DNA of 51,457 bases from Nocardioides guangzhouensis (lineage in GTDB: Bacteria > Actinomycetota > Actinomycetes > Propionibacteriales > Nocardioidaceae). The first letter of the stretch is position 1. Every line of letters begins with the position of its first letter. A program made the position numbers and the translations under genes. The notes beneath the pieces were generated by a model that did not search any database, was not told the origin of the DNA, and saw only the letters and a program-made list of their open reading frames with translations. The DNA lies in assembly GCF_004519545.1 (NCBI RefSeq), contig NZ_SDKM01000034.1:1-51457 (forward strand), in the 5' to 3' direction. This document shows positions 23,188 through 31,899 of the stretch, in pieces.

Positions 23188-23363
23188 CCTCTCGTTGCTG
23201 AAGAACAGTAGGGACCGCCGTCGACGTACCTCCGCAGACACGCCGTGCCCCCGACGCCGATTTCCGGATAGTCCCAAACGAAAAGGGTCCTCGACACGCC
23301 GGGGAGACCCCCTCGAACGTTTGGGAGTATCCGGGGGCGGGCTCCGGCAGTGGGTGGGGCACT

Positions 23364-23422
23364 GGGGTACGGCGCGGGGTACGGCGCGGGATACGGGCGG
23401 GGTAGGGCGCGGGGTACGGGGC
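23364..23422. repeat. Five tandem units of a 12-bp minisatellite
   Basis: The units are GGGGTACGGCGC (23364-23375 and 23376-23387), an 11-bp variant with GGGATACGG (23388-23398), GGGGTAGGGCGC (23399-23410) and GGGGTACGGGGC (23411-23422). The array ends 6 bp from the ftsQ stop, between ftsQ and ftsZ. Exact neighbouring copies suggest recent slippage. Copy number may vary between strains. It is likely transcribed as the ftsQ 3' region. Confidence 0.85.
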
Positions 23423-23428
23423 GGGAGG

Positions 23429-24184
23429 TCAGCCGCGGGAGGTGGGTTGACCGGGGACGGAGACGTCGAGCTCCCGGCCGGGGCGCTGCAGCAGCGCGTC
23501 GAGCACGACGGCCTTCTCGTCGGACTGCTCCGCGCTCCCCCACATGACCGTGCGGCCGTCACGGAGGTGGAGCGTGATCCGGTCGACCGAGGCGACCTCG
23601 ACGTAGGCGACCTTGCGGGCGAGGCGGAACGGCAGGGCGCCGACGACCTCGGCGCCCTCGGCCAGGGCCTCCTCGCCGGTGCCGGCGGGGACCTTGACCA
23701 GCGGGAGCACACGCGGGCGGCGGGCGTAGTCGCGGAACACCACTCCCCCGTCGTCCATGCCACGCAGCCGACCGTCGACCTCGACCACGGCGACCGCCTG
23801 CCGCTCGGTCACCCGCAGCAGGATCCGGTCCGGCCACTGGCGGGAGACGTCGACCGACGCCACCTGGGGCAGGTCCTCGACCCGGTCGCGGATCCCCGCC
23901 AGGTCGGCGCGGGCCAGGGGCTCGCCGGTCGGGACCGCGGCCGCGGCGCGGACCTGCTGCTCGGTGAGCTGCGCCGTGCCCTGGACCTCGACGCCCTTGA
24001 CCGCCAGCGTCGAGGAGAAGAAGAACAGCCAGACCACGCCGGCCACCAGCGCCAGCACGAGCAGCACCGCCACCACCAGCCGCCAGGCCAGCCAGCGCCG
24101 GGCCCACTGCCGGCGGGCGAACCGCCTGCGGGAGCTCTCCGAGACCTCGGCCTCGTGCTCCTCCCCCGTGCGCAGGTCGATCAT
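23429..24184 (-). CDS. ftsQ: Cell division protein FtsQ
   Basis: FtsQ is a bitopic divisome protein that works with FtsL and FtsB to activate FtsWI. The 251-residue protein has a basic cytosolic N-terminus (1-34), one transmembrane helix (about 35-55), a POTRA domain beginning FSSTLAVKGVEVQGTAQLTEQQV (about 57-128) and a beta domain to about 240. The ATG at 24184 overlaps the murC stop by 4 nt. The 3' end lies against a 12-bp tandem repeat. The order murC-ftsQ-ftsZ without ftsA is actinobacterial. Confidence 0.95.
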   Translation of the reverse strand: MIDLRTGEEHEAEVSESSRRRFARRQWARRWLAWRLVVAVLLVLALVAGVVWLFFFSSTLAVKGVEVQGTAQLTEQQVRAAAAVPTGEPLARADLAGIRDRVEDLPQVASVDVSRQWPDRILLRVTERQAVAVVEVDGRLRGMDDGGVVFRDYARRPRVLPLVKVPAGTGEEALAEGAEVVGALPFRLARKVAYVEVASVDRITLHLRDGRTVMWGSAEQSDEKAVVLDALLQRPGRELDVSVPGQPTSRG

Positions 24185-25596
24185 CCCCGTGCCTCCAGCA
24201 GCTCGAGCACCCGCGGGCCGACGGTCGTGACGGTGCCGGCGCCGAGGGTCAGCACCAGGTCGCCGTCGCGGGCGAGCCCGGCCAGCAGCGAGGGTACGGC
24301 GTCGAGGTCGGGCTCGAAGTGCACGTGCGCATCGGCCAGCGGGACGGCGTCGGCGACGAGGCGTCCGGTGACGTCGGGGTCGGCGTCCTCACGCGCGAGG
24401 TAGACGTCGCACACCACGACCTCGTCGGCGGCGCCGAGCTCCGCGCCCATGCGGGTGCCGAAGATCCGGGTGCGGGAGACCAGGTGCGGCTGGAACGCCA
24501 CCACGAGCCGCCCCTCGCCCGCGACCCACCGGGCCGCCTCGAGGTCGCCCCGGATCTCGCTCGGGTGGTGCGCGTAGGAGTCGTAGACCCGCACGCCGGC
24601 GGCCTCGCCCTTGCGCTCCATGCGACGGCGGGTGCCGGCGAACGACTCCAGCCCCCCGCGGAGCCCGGCGAAGGCGTGGCCGAGGTCGAGTCCGACAGCG
24701 ATCGCGGCGAGCGCGTTGAGGACGTAGTGGCGGCCCGGGATCTGCAGCGTCAGCTCCCCCAGCGACTCCCCTCGGCGGGCCACGGTGAACGTGGTGCGGG
24801 TGCCGTCCTGGCGCAGGTCGCGGGCGACGAGGTCGGCGCCGTCGGAGACGCCGTACGTCGTGACCCGCAGTCCGCGCTCGCGGGCCCGCTCGGCGAGGGC
24901 CGCGGTGGCCTCGTCGTCGGCCCAGGTGACCAGCAGGCCGCCGGGCTCGATCCGGCCGAGGAAGTCGGTGAAGGCCGCCCGGTAGGCCTCCTCGGTGCCC
25001 CACTGGTCGAGGTGGTCGGCGTCGATGTTGGTGACCACCGCGATCGACGGGGAGTAGACGAGGAACGCCCCGTCGCTCTCGTCGGCCTCCGCGACGAACA
25101 CCTCGCCGGTGCCGTCCTCGGCGTTCACCCCGGTGCTGGTGAGGTCGCCCCCGATGGCGTACGTCGGGTCCGCGCCGGCGGCCTGGAGGGCGACGGTGAG
25201 CAGCGAGGTGGTCGTGGTCTTGCCGTGCGTCCCGGCCACCGCGACGGTGCGCTTCCCGTCCATGACCGAGGCGAGGCCGGCCGAGCGCGGGAGGATCCGC
25301 AGCCCGGCGGCCCGGGCGGCGACGACCTCGGGGTTGTCCTCTCGCACCGCGGTCGAGACCACCAGCGTGTCCGCGTCGGCGACCTGGGCGGCGTCGTGAC
25401 CGAGGTGCACCGTGGCGCCGAGGTCGCGCAGCGCCTGGAGCGTCGGCGAGTCGGTGCCGTCGCTGCCGCTGACCGTGATCCCGCGCGCGAGCATGATCCG
25501 CGCGATCGCGGACAGGCCCGCTCCTCCGATGCCGACGAAGTGGACCCGGCCCAGCCGGTCGGCGGGCAGCAGCTCCTCGGGGACGGGGATCCTCAC
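24181..25596 (-). CDS. murC: UDP-N-acetylmuramate--L-alanine ligase MurC
   Basis: MurC adds L-alanine to UDP-MurNAc, the first peptide step of lipid II synthesis in the cytoplasm. The 471-residue Mur ligase has the UDP-binding loop FVGIGGAGLSAIARI, the ATP-binding GTHGKTTTTS, EADESDGAFL, the central HHPSEI and the C-terminal RTRIFGTR motif. It starts at GTG 25596, overlapping the murG stop by 4 nt. The large open frame further upstream runs through murG in another phase and is not coding. Confidence 0.97.
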   Translation of the reverse strand: MRIPVPEELLPADRLGRVHFVGIGGAGLSAIARIMLARGITVSGSDGTDSPTLQALRDLGATVHLGHDAAQVADADTLVVSTAVREDNPEVVAARAAGLRILPRSAGLASVMDGKRTVAVAGTHGKTTTTSLLTVALQAAGADPTYAIGGDLTSTGVNAEDGTGEVFVAEADESDGAFLVYSPSIAVVTNIDADHLDQWGTEEAYRAAFTDFLGRIEPGGLLVTWADDEATAALAERARERGLRVTTYGVSDGADLVARDLRQDGTRTTFTVARRGESLGELTLQIPGRHYVLNALAAIAVGLDLGHAFAGLRGGLESFAGTRRRMERKGEAAGVRVYDSYAHHPSEIRGDLEAARWVAGEGRLVVAFQPHLVSRTRIFGTRMGAELGAADEVVVCDVYLAREDADPDVTGRLVADAVPLADAHVHFEPDLDAVPSLLAGLARDGDLVLTLGAGTVTTVGPRVLELLEARG

Positions 25597-26675
25597 GAAC
25601 GACCCCTCGCCGCGGCGTCGGCGACGAGCCGGGCCAGCCGGTCGTCGGCGTCGCGCGGGACCAGCGCGGCCGCGGCGGCGCCCATCTCCGCGAGCCGGTC
25701 CGCGTCGGTGGCCAGGCCGGGAACGGTCGCGGCCACCCACTCGGGGGTGAGCGCGGCGTCGGCGAGCAGCAGGCCACCGCCGGCGTCGACCACCGGTCGG
25801 GCGTTGTGCTCCTGCTCGCCGTTGCCGATCGGGAGCGGGACGAAGATGCCGGGGAGGCCTGTCGCGGCAGCCTCGACCACGCTGTTGGCGCCGGCCCGGC
25901 AGAGGACGAGGTCGGCGGCGGCGTACGCGAGGTCCATGCGGTCGACGAACGGGACGACCGTGTAGGGCACTCCGGTCCCCTCGGGCGATGCCTCGCCGTT
26001 GGGGCCGACCACGTGCAGCACCTGGACGCCGGCCTCGGCGAGCGCTCCGGCCGCTGCGGACACGGACTGGTTGAGGCGCCGGGCGCCCTGCGAGCCGCCG
26101 GTGACCAGCAGCGTCGGGCGGTCGGCGTCCAGCCCGAAGAACGAGCGGCCCTCGGCGCGGTGCGCGGCCCGGTCCAGGGCGCCGATCATGCGGCGTAGCG
26201 GGAGGCCGACGTACTGCGCCTTGGGGAGCCTGGTGTCGGGGAAGCTCACCGCGACCACGTCGGCGATCCGGGCGCCGGCCTTGTTGGCGAGGCCGGGCAG
26301 GGCGTTCTGCTCGTGGACGACCAGCGGGAGCTTCCGGCGCCGGGCGGCGAGGTACGCCGGCATGGAGACGTAGCCGCCGTAGCCGACCACGACGTCGGGC
26401 CCGACCCGGTCGAAGACCTCCATGGTCGCCTTGACCGCGCCGCGCAGCCGGCCGGGCACCCGCAGCAGGTCGCCGCTGGGCCGGCGTGGCAGCGGCACCG
26501 GCGGGATCAGCTCCAACGGGTAGCCGGCCTCGGGAACCACCCGGTTCTCCAGCCCGCGGGGCGTGCCCAGGCAGGTGATCTCGACGGACGGGTCGAGGCG
26601 ACGCAGGGCGTCGGCGGTGGCGAGCAGGGGCGATGTGTGGCCAGCGGAGCCTCCACCGGCGAGCAGGACGCGCAT
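25593..26675 (-). CDS. murG: Lipid II synthase MurG
   Basis: MurG transfers GlcNAc from UDP-GlcNAc to lipid I on the inner face of the membrane. The 360-residue GT-B protein has the N-terminal loop GGGSAGHTSP (GGGTGGH type), GYGGYVSMPAYLAA, HEQNALPG, a second-domain GGSQGARRLN, and CRAGANSVVEAAATGLPGIFVPLPIGNGEQEHNA, which binds the donor. The ATG at 26675 lies 2 nt after the ftsW stop. It overlaps murC by 4 nt. Confidence 0.97.
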   Translation of the reverse strand: MRVLLAGGGSAGHTSPLLATADALRRLDPSVEITCLGTPRGLENRVVPEAGYPLELIPPVPLPRRPSGDLLRVPGRLRGAVKATMEVFDRVGPDVVVGYGGYVSMPAYLAARRRKLPLVVHEQNALPGLANKAGARIADVVAVSFPDTRLPKAQYVGLPLRRMIGALDRAAHRAEGRSFFGLDADRPTLLVTGGSQGARRLNQSVSAAAGALAEAGVQVLHVVGPNGEASPEGTGVPYTVVPFVDRMDLAYAAADLVLCRAGANSVVEAAATGLPGIFVPLPIGNGEQEHNARPVVDAGGGLLLADAALTPEWVAATVPGLATDADRLAEMGAAAAALVPRDADDRLARLVADAAARGRS

Positions 26676-26677
26676 GT

Positions 26678-27949
26678 TCAGTGACCTCGGCGTGACATGG
26701 CCGCCAGCCCGGCCGACCGTCCCCGCTTGCGGGCGGCCAGGGCCCGGGCGGCTTCGGGCTCGGACCGGGCAAAGCCTACGAGGATGCCCAGCGCGACCAG
26801 CGAGGGCAGGAGGGCCGAGCCGCCGTAGGAGACCAGCGGCAGCGGGATGCCGATGACCGGGAGCATAGCCAGCACCATGCCGACGTTGATGATCATCTGC
26901 CCGAGCAGCCAGATCGTGATGCCGAAGGACATGTAGCGGACGAAGGGGTCGCGGGTGACCGTGGCGACCCGGATCGCGGCGTACGCGATGGTCAGGAAGA
27001 GCGCCAGCACCAGCAAGGTGCCGATCAGGCCCAGCTCCTCGCCGAGCACCGCGAAGATGAAGTCGGTGTGCGCCTCGGGCAGGTCGCCCCACTTCTGCTG
27101 GCTGGCGCCGATGCCCTGGCCGAACCAGCCGCCGGTGGAGAGCGCGTAGAGGCCGTGTGCGGGCTGCCAGCCGGCGTCGTGGTAGTCCTTGAACGGGTCC
27201 GCGAAGTTGAACAGCCGCTGCCGGCGCTCACCGCTGGTGGTGGCCAGCCAGAAGGCGCCGACCGCGATCACCGAGCCGCCGAACGCGAACAGCTTCCACG
27301 GGGCGCCGGCCACCCAGACCATGCCGAGCATGATCGCCAGCAGCACCAGCGCGGTGCCGAGGTCGTGGCCCACGATCACCAGCACGGCCACCGCCGCCAT
27401 GCCCGGCACGACCGGGATCAGCAGGTGCCAGGTGTCGTCGAGCCGCTTCTCCTTCCGGGCGAAGACGTGGGCGGCCCAGAGGATCAGCGCGAGCTTGGCG
27501 ATCTCGGAGGGCTGGATCTGGACCGGCCCGAGGGCGAGCCAGTTGGTGTTGCCGTTGACCTCGACGCCGAGCCCGGGCACGCGGGTGAGCAGCAGCAGCA
27601 CGATCGAGACGACGATCCCGAGCCAGGAAAGGCGTCGCATCGCGCGCGTGGACATGCGCGAGGCGATCCAGGCGCAGGGCAGCGCGATCGCCACCCACAG
27701 CAGCTGCCGCTTGACCACGGCGTAGGAGTCGCCGTCGTTGACGCGGTAGGAGTAGACGCTCGAGGCCGACAGCACCATGATCAGCCCGATCGTCAGCAGC
27801 AGCGCCGAGGCCCCGAGCAGCAGGTAGTACGACGTGAGCGGGCGGTCCAGGGCGTGCCGAAGCGAGGTGAACCAGCCGACCCTTCGGCCGCGGCCGGTCC
27901 GGAGGCCACGCGGCGGAGCGGTCTCGCGCTCCGGCGTCGTGGTGGCCAC
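26678..27949 (-). CDS. ftsW: Septal peptidoglycan glycosyltransferase FtsW
   Basis: FtsW is a SEDS polymerase that makes septal glycan strands with FtsI. The 423-residue protein has about ten membrane helices and the SEDS motifs GNTNWLALGPVQIQPSEIAKLALI and PEAHTDFIFAVLGEELGLIG. The latter contains the conserved catalytic-region Asp. IPLPLVSYGGSALLPSLVALGIL is near the end. The cytosolic N-terminus is basic and about 38 residues long. The start is GTG 27949; the MurD stop is 18 nt upstream. It lies between murD and murG, as usual. Confidence 0.96.
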   Translation of the reverse strand: MATTTPERETAPPRGLRTGRGRRVGWFTSLRHALDRPLTSYYLLLGASALLLTIGLIMVLSASSVYSYRVNDGDSYAVVKRQLLWVAIALPCAWIASRMSTRAMRRLSWLGIVVSIVLLLLTRVPGLGVEVNGNTNWLALGPVQIQPSEIAKLALILWAAHVFARKEKRLDDTWHLLIPVVPGMAAVAVLVIVGHDLGTALVLLAIMLGMVWVAGAPWKLFAFGGSVIAVGAFWLATTSGERRQRLFNFADPFKDYHDAGWQPAHGLYALSTGGWFGQGIGASQQKWGDLPEAHTDFIFAVLGEELGLIGTLLVLALFLTIAYAAIRVATVTRDPFVRYMSFGITIWLLGQMIINVGMVLAMLPVIGIPLPLVSYGGSALLPSLVALGILVGFARSEPEAARALAARKRGRSAGLAAMSRRGH

Positions 27950-27967
27950 GTGTCGTCTCCTGCGCTG

Positions 27968-29422
27968 CTAGTGCGGTCCGGTCCGGCGGTGGACCGCCTC
28001 GGCGAACCGGTCTCCCCGCTCGCCATAGTTGGCGAACATGTCCATCGAGGCGCATCCGGGAGCCAGCAGCACCGTGTCGCCGGGACGGGCCAGGTCGGCT
28101 GCCGCCGTGACGACGCGGTCCATGACGCCCTCGCCGGGACCAGTCTCTCCGGCGTGCACGTCGATGACCGGCACATCGGGCGCGTGTCGCGAAAGGGCGT
28201 CCGCGATCACGCTGCGGTCGGCGCCGAGCAGCACGACGCCGCGCAGCCGGCCGCGGACCGCCTGCACCAGGTCGTCGAAGCGGGCGCCCTTGGCCAGGCC
28301 GCCGGCGATCCAGACCACGGGGTCGTAGGCCTGGAGGGAGGACTGGGCGGCAGCTGCGTTGGTGGCCTTCGAGTCGTCGACCCAGGCGACGCCGTCGCGT
28401 TCGGCGACCAGCGCGATCCGGTGCCCGTCGGGACGGAAGCCGCGCAGCCCGTCGCGGACCGCGGTCTGCGGCACCCCGTGCGCCCGGGCCAGGGCCGCGG
28501 CGGCGAGCGCGTTCGCGATGAAGTGCGGGGCGGGCGAGGCGAGGTCGGCGATCGCGCACAGCTCGGCGGCGGTGGTCTCACGCTGCTCGATGAAGGCGCG
28601 GTCCACCAGCAAGTCGTCGACCAGCCCGACCATGCCCACGCCGGGGGTGCCGAGGGTGAAGCCGATCGCCCGCGCGCCCTCGACCACGTCGGCCTCGCGG
28701 ACCAGCCGCTCGGTCGCCAGGTCGGCCACGTTGTAGACACAGGCGCGCTGCACGTTGTGGTAGATCCGGCCCTTGTCAGCGGCGTACGCCGCGGGGTCGT
28801 CGTACCAGTCGAGGTGGTCGGGCGCGATGTTGAGCACCGCTGCGGACTCGGCACTCATCGAGTCGGTGTAGTGCAGCTGGAAGCTGGAGAGCTCGACCGC
28901 GAACACGTCGTACGGCTCGGGGTCCATGACCGCCTCGACGATCGGGAGCCCGACGTTGCCGACGGCGACGCTACGCAGGCCGGCCGCACGGAGGATGCCG
29001 TCGAGCATCTGGACCGTGGTGGTCTTGCCGTTGGTGCCGGTGACCGCGAGCCAGGGGGTGTCGTGGTTCGGGTCGCGGAGCCGCCACGCGAGCTCGACCT
29101 CTCCCCAGATCGGGACGCCGCGCTCCCGGGCCTGGGCGAGCAGCGGCGCGTCAGGGCGCCAGCCGGGCGAGGTGACCAGCACGTCGGTGTCGTCGGGCAG
29201 GGTCGCGGTGGCGCCCTCGCCGAGCCGGACGTCGGCGCCGAGCACCTCGAGGAGCTCGGCCTTCTCGGCCTTGTCACCGATTACCTCGTCGAGCGCGGTC
29301 ACCGACGCGCCGAGGTGGTTGAGGTTGTCGGCGGCGGCGAAGCCGGAGACGCCGAAGCCGGCCACGACGGCCCTGACGCCCTCCCAGGAGTCGTGCCGTC
29401 CGAGCTTCTCGGGGTCAGTCAC
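27968..29422 (-). CDS. murD: UDP-N-acetylmuramoyl-L-alanine--D-glutamate ligase MurD
   Basis: MurD adds D-glutamate to UDP-MurNAc-L-Ala. The 484-residue Mur ligase has the N-terminal loop VVAGFGVSGFAAADNL, ATP-binding VTGTNGKTTTVQM, and DHLDWYDDPAAYAADKGRIY, with the lysine that is carbamylated in the family. The C-terminal domain has WVDDSKATNAAAAQSSLQAY and LLAPGCASMDMFANYGERGDRF. Starts at GTG 29422, 6 nt after mraY. Every family hallmark is present. Confidence 0.97.
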   Translation of the reverse strand: MTDPEKLGRHDSWEGVRAVVAGFGVSGFAAADNLNHLGASVTALDEVIGDKAEKAELLEVLGADVRLGEGATATLPDDTDVLVTSPGWRPDAPLLAQARERGVPIWGEVELAWRLRDPNHDTPWLAVTGTNGKTTTVQMLDGILRAAGLRSVAVGNVGLPIVEAVMDPEPYDVFAVELSSFQLHYTDSMSAESAAVLNIAPDHLDWYDDPAAYAADKGRIYHNVQRACVYNVADLATERLVREADVVEGARAIGFTLGTPGVGMVGLVDDLLVDRAFIEQRETTAAELCAIADLASPAPHFIANALAAAALARAHGVPQTAVRDGLRGFRPDGHRIALVAERDGVAWVDDSKATNAAAAQSSLQAYDPVVWIAGGLAKGARFDDLVQAVRGRLRGVVLLGADRSVIADALSRHAPDVPVIDVHAGETGPGEGVMDRVVTAAADLARPGDTVLLAPGCASMDMFANYGERGDRFAEAVHRRTGPH

Positions 29423-29428
29423 GGGGGG

Positions 29429-30505
29429 TCACGTCCCGGCCACCCATTCGGCGTAGAAGACGCCGAGACCCGCGGCGACGCAGAGGCCGGTGATGATCCA
29501 GAACCGGATCACGACCGTCACCTGCTCCCAGCCGAGCATCTCGAAGTGGTGGTGCAGGGGCGCCATCCGGAAGATCCGCTTGCCACCGGTCGCCTTGAAG
29601 TAGCCGACCTGGAGCATCACCGAGAGCGTCTCGACGACGAACAGGCCGCCGAGCACCAGCAGCAGCATCTCGGTGCGGGTCAGGATCGCCAGCCCGGCGA
29701 GCGCGCCGCCGAGCGAGAGGGACCCGGTGTCGCCCATGAAGATCTGGGCCGGTGAGGCGTTCCACCAGAGGAAGCCGAAGCAGGCGCCGGTGATCGCCGC
29801 CGAGACGATGGCGAGGTCGAGCGGGTCGCGGACCTCGTAGCAGCGGCCGTAGGTGATGTCGATCTGCCCGCACCACTGGTTGTTCTGCCAGATGTTCACC
29901 AGCGTGTAGGCGCCGAACACCATCATCGAAGCACCGGCCGCGAGGCCGTCGAGCCCGTCGGTGAGGTTCACCGCGTTGCTGAAGCCCGTGATGATCACCC
30001 AGATGATCGCGATCACGAGGATCGCCGGCAGCGCCAGCCACTCGAAGTCGCGGATGAACGAGATGTGCAGGGACGCCGGGGTGCGGCCGCGGTCGTCCTC
30101 GAGCCACGGTGACAGGGCCAGCACGCCGAACACCACGGCCACGACGGTCTGGCCGATCATCTTCGCCTTGCTGCGCAGGCCGAGGTTCCGCTGCCGGTAG
30201 ATCTTGATGAAGTCGTCGAGGAAGCCGACCAGCCCCATCCCGACGAAGAGGAAGATCAGCAGCATCGCCGAGGCGGTGGGCAGGTCCTGGGTGATCAGCT
30301 TCGCCGCGAAGTAGCTCACCACCGCGGACAGGATGATCACGGTGCCGCCCATGGTCGGCGTGCCGCGCTTGGTGTGGTGGCTGGTCGGGCCGTCCTCGCG
30401 GATCTCCTGTCCGTAGCCCTTGGCCGAGAGGAGCCGGATCGCGTAGCGGGTGCCGAGGAGGGAGATGATCAGCGCCAGCCCGCCACTGAGCAGGATCGCT
30501 CTCAT
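29429..30505 (-). CDS. mraY: Phospho-MurNAc-pentapeptide translocase MraY
   Basis: MraY transfers phospho-MurNAc-pentapeptide to undecaprenyl phosphate, making lipid I. The 358-residue protein has ten membrane helices, the Asp-rich catalytic GFLDDFIKIY, the Mg-site NAVNLTDGLDGLA, GDTGSLSLGGALAG and APLHHHFEMLGWEQ. The ATG at 30505 overlaps the murF stop by 4 nt. Confidence 0.97.
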   Translation of the reverse strand: MRAILLSGGLALIISLLGTRYAIRLLSAKGYGQEIREDGPTSHHTKRGTPTMGGTVIILSAVVSYFAAKLITQDLPTASAMLLIFLFVGMGLVGFLDDFIKIYRQRNLGLRSKAKMIGQTVVAVVFGVLALSPWLEDDRGRTPASLHISFIRDFEWLALPAILVIAIIWVIITGFSNAVNLTDGLDGLAAGASMMVFGAYTLVNIWQNNQWCGQIDITYGRCYEVRDPLDLAIVSAAITGACFGFLWWNASPAQIFMGDTGSLSLGGALAGLAILTRTEMLLLVLGGLFVVETLSVMLQVGYFKATGGKRIFRMAPLHHHFEMLGWEQVTVVIRFWIITGLCVAAGLGVFYAEWVAGT

Positions 30506-31899
30506 GCTCTCTCCTCCGGGATCTCGGTCAGCCCCTGGACGACGAGCTCCAGGGCCGCGCCGCGCGATGCCTTGACGAGGACCACGTCACCGGCGGCGAT
30601 GTTCTCGCGCAACCATGCCAGAGCCTCATCGCGGCCGGCGACGCGGATCGCCGTGCCCGGCCAGTCGGTGACCGAGGCCGCACCCGCGGCCATCGCGGCC
30701 GCCGGTTCGCCGACCACGAGCAGCCGGTCGATCCCGGCACGCGCGACGACCTCGCCGACCTCGCGGTGCGCCTCGTCGTGGGTGTCGCCGAGCTCCTTCA
30801 TCTCCCCCAGCACGGCGATGGTCCGGCCACCCGTCGTACGCCGGCGCTCGCCGATGCGGGCCAGGGTGTCGACGGCGGCCCCCATGGACGCCGGGTTGGC
30901 GTTGTAGGCGTCGTTGACGACCACCACCCCGTCGGGGAGGTCGGTGATCTCCATCCGCCACCGCGAGAGGCTGACCGCCTCCCGCAGCGCCCCGGCGACG
31001 TCGTCGAGCCCGAGACCCGCGGCCACGGCGAACGCCGCTGCCGCCCCGGCGTTGGCGAGCTGGTGCTCGCCGGCCTGGCGCAGCGCCACCTCGGCCTCGT
31101 GGCCCGCGTGGCCGAAGGTCGCGGTCGGCCGGCCCAGGTCGTCGTACGTCGCGTCGTGCCAGGTCACGTCGGAGCCGGCGGCCCGGCCGAACGTCAGGGC
31201 CCTGGCGGCGGTGCGACCGGCCATCGGCGCGACCAGGTCGTCGTCGGCGTTGAGCACGGCGACCCCGTCGGCCGGGAGCTCCTCGAGGATCTCCCCCTTG
31301 GCCCGGGCGATCGCCTCGCGGCTGCCGAACTCACCCAGGTGGGCGGTGCCGACGTTGAGCACACCGGCGACGGTGGGCCGCGCGATCCCGCAGAGGTACG
31401 CGATGTGGCCGACGCCGCGGGCCCCCATCTCGACCACCAGGTAACGGGTGGTCGGGCCCGCCCGGAGGACCGTCACCGGAACCCCGATCTCGTTGTTGAG
31501 GTTGCCGGTCGTGGCCACGGTCTCGCCGGCGGTCCCGAGCACCTGGGCGAGGTAGTCCTTGGTGCCGGTCTTGCCCTGGCTGCCGGTCAGCGCCAGCACG
31601 GTCAGGTCGGACAGCCGGTCGCGGACGTGCCGGGCGAGCAGCCCGAGCGCGGCGACCGGGTCGTCCACGACGACGGTCGGCACGTCTGTGGGCCGGGAGC
31701 CGAGCACGGCGGCGGCGCCCGCGGCGACCGCACCGACGGCGTAGTCATGGCCGTCGACCCGCTCCCCTTCGACCGCGAGGAACAGCCCGCCGGGCTCCAC
31801 CGCGCGGCTGTCGAAGAACGCCGGCCCGGTGACCGTCGCGTCGCCGTGCGCCGCTCCCCCGACGACCTCGGCGATCTCGGCCAGGGTCATCCGGATCAT
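30502..31899 (-). CDS. murF: UDP-MurNAc-tripeptide--D-Ala-D-Ala ligase MurF
   Basis: MurF adds D-alanyl-D-alanine, completing the pentapeptide. The 465-residue Mur ligase has an N-terminal substrate domain (FFDSRAVEPGGLFLAVEGERVDGH), the ATP-binding loop GSQGKTGTK (106-114), VEMGARGVGHI, NVGTAHLGEFGS and NDAYNANPASM. The ATG at 31899 gives MIRMTLAEIA and overlaps the murE stop by 4 nt. An ATG at 31890 is also possible and would not change the domains. Confidence 0.97.
   Translation of the reverse strand: MIRMTLAEIAEVVGGAAHGDATVTGPAFFDSRAVEPGGLFLAVEGERVDGHDYAVGAVAAGAAAVLGSRPTDVPTVVVDDPVAALGLLARHVRDRLSDLTVLALTGSQGKTGTKDYLAQVLGTAGETVATTGNLNNEIGVPVTVLRAGPTTRYLVVEMGARGVGHIAYLCGIARPTVAGVLNVGTAHLGEFGSREAIARAKGEILEELPADGVAVLNADDDLVAPMAGRTAARALTFGRAAGSDVTWHDATYDDLGRPTATFGHAGHEAEVALRQAGEHQLANAGAAAAFAVAAGLGLDDVAGALREAVSLSRWRMEITDLPDGVVVVNDAYNANPASMGAAVDTLARIGERRRTTGGRTIAVLGEMKELGDTHDEAHREVGEVVARAGIDRLLVVGEPAAAMAAGAASVTDWPGTAIRVAGRDEALAWLRENIAAGDVVLVKASRGAALELVVQGLTEIPEERA

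Noticed and set aside
23364..23422. Pro/Tyr-Pro repeat protein encoded by the minisatellite (minus strand)
   Set aside because: The frame (PYPAPYPAP) arises from the 12-bp repeat and has no start context, and it lies between two real genes; it is a repeat artefact.
27068..29755. An 895-codon plus-strand open frame antisense to ftsW and murD
   Set aside because: Shadow of codon bias; no domain or ribosome site, and both minus-strand genes have full family motifs.
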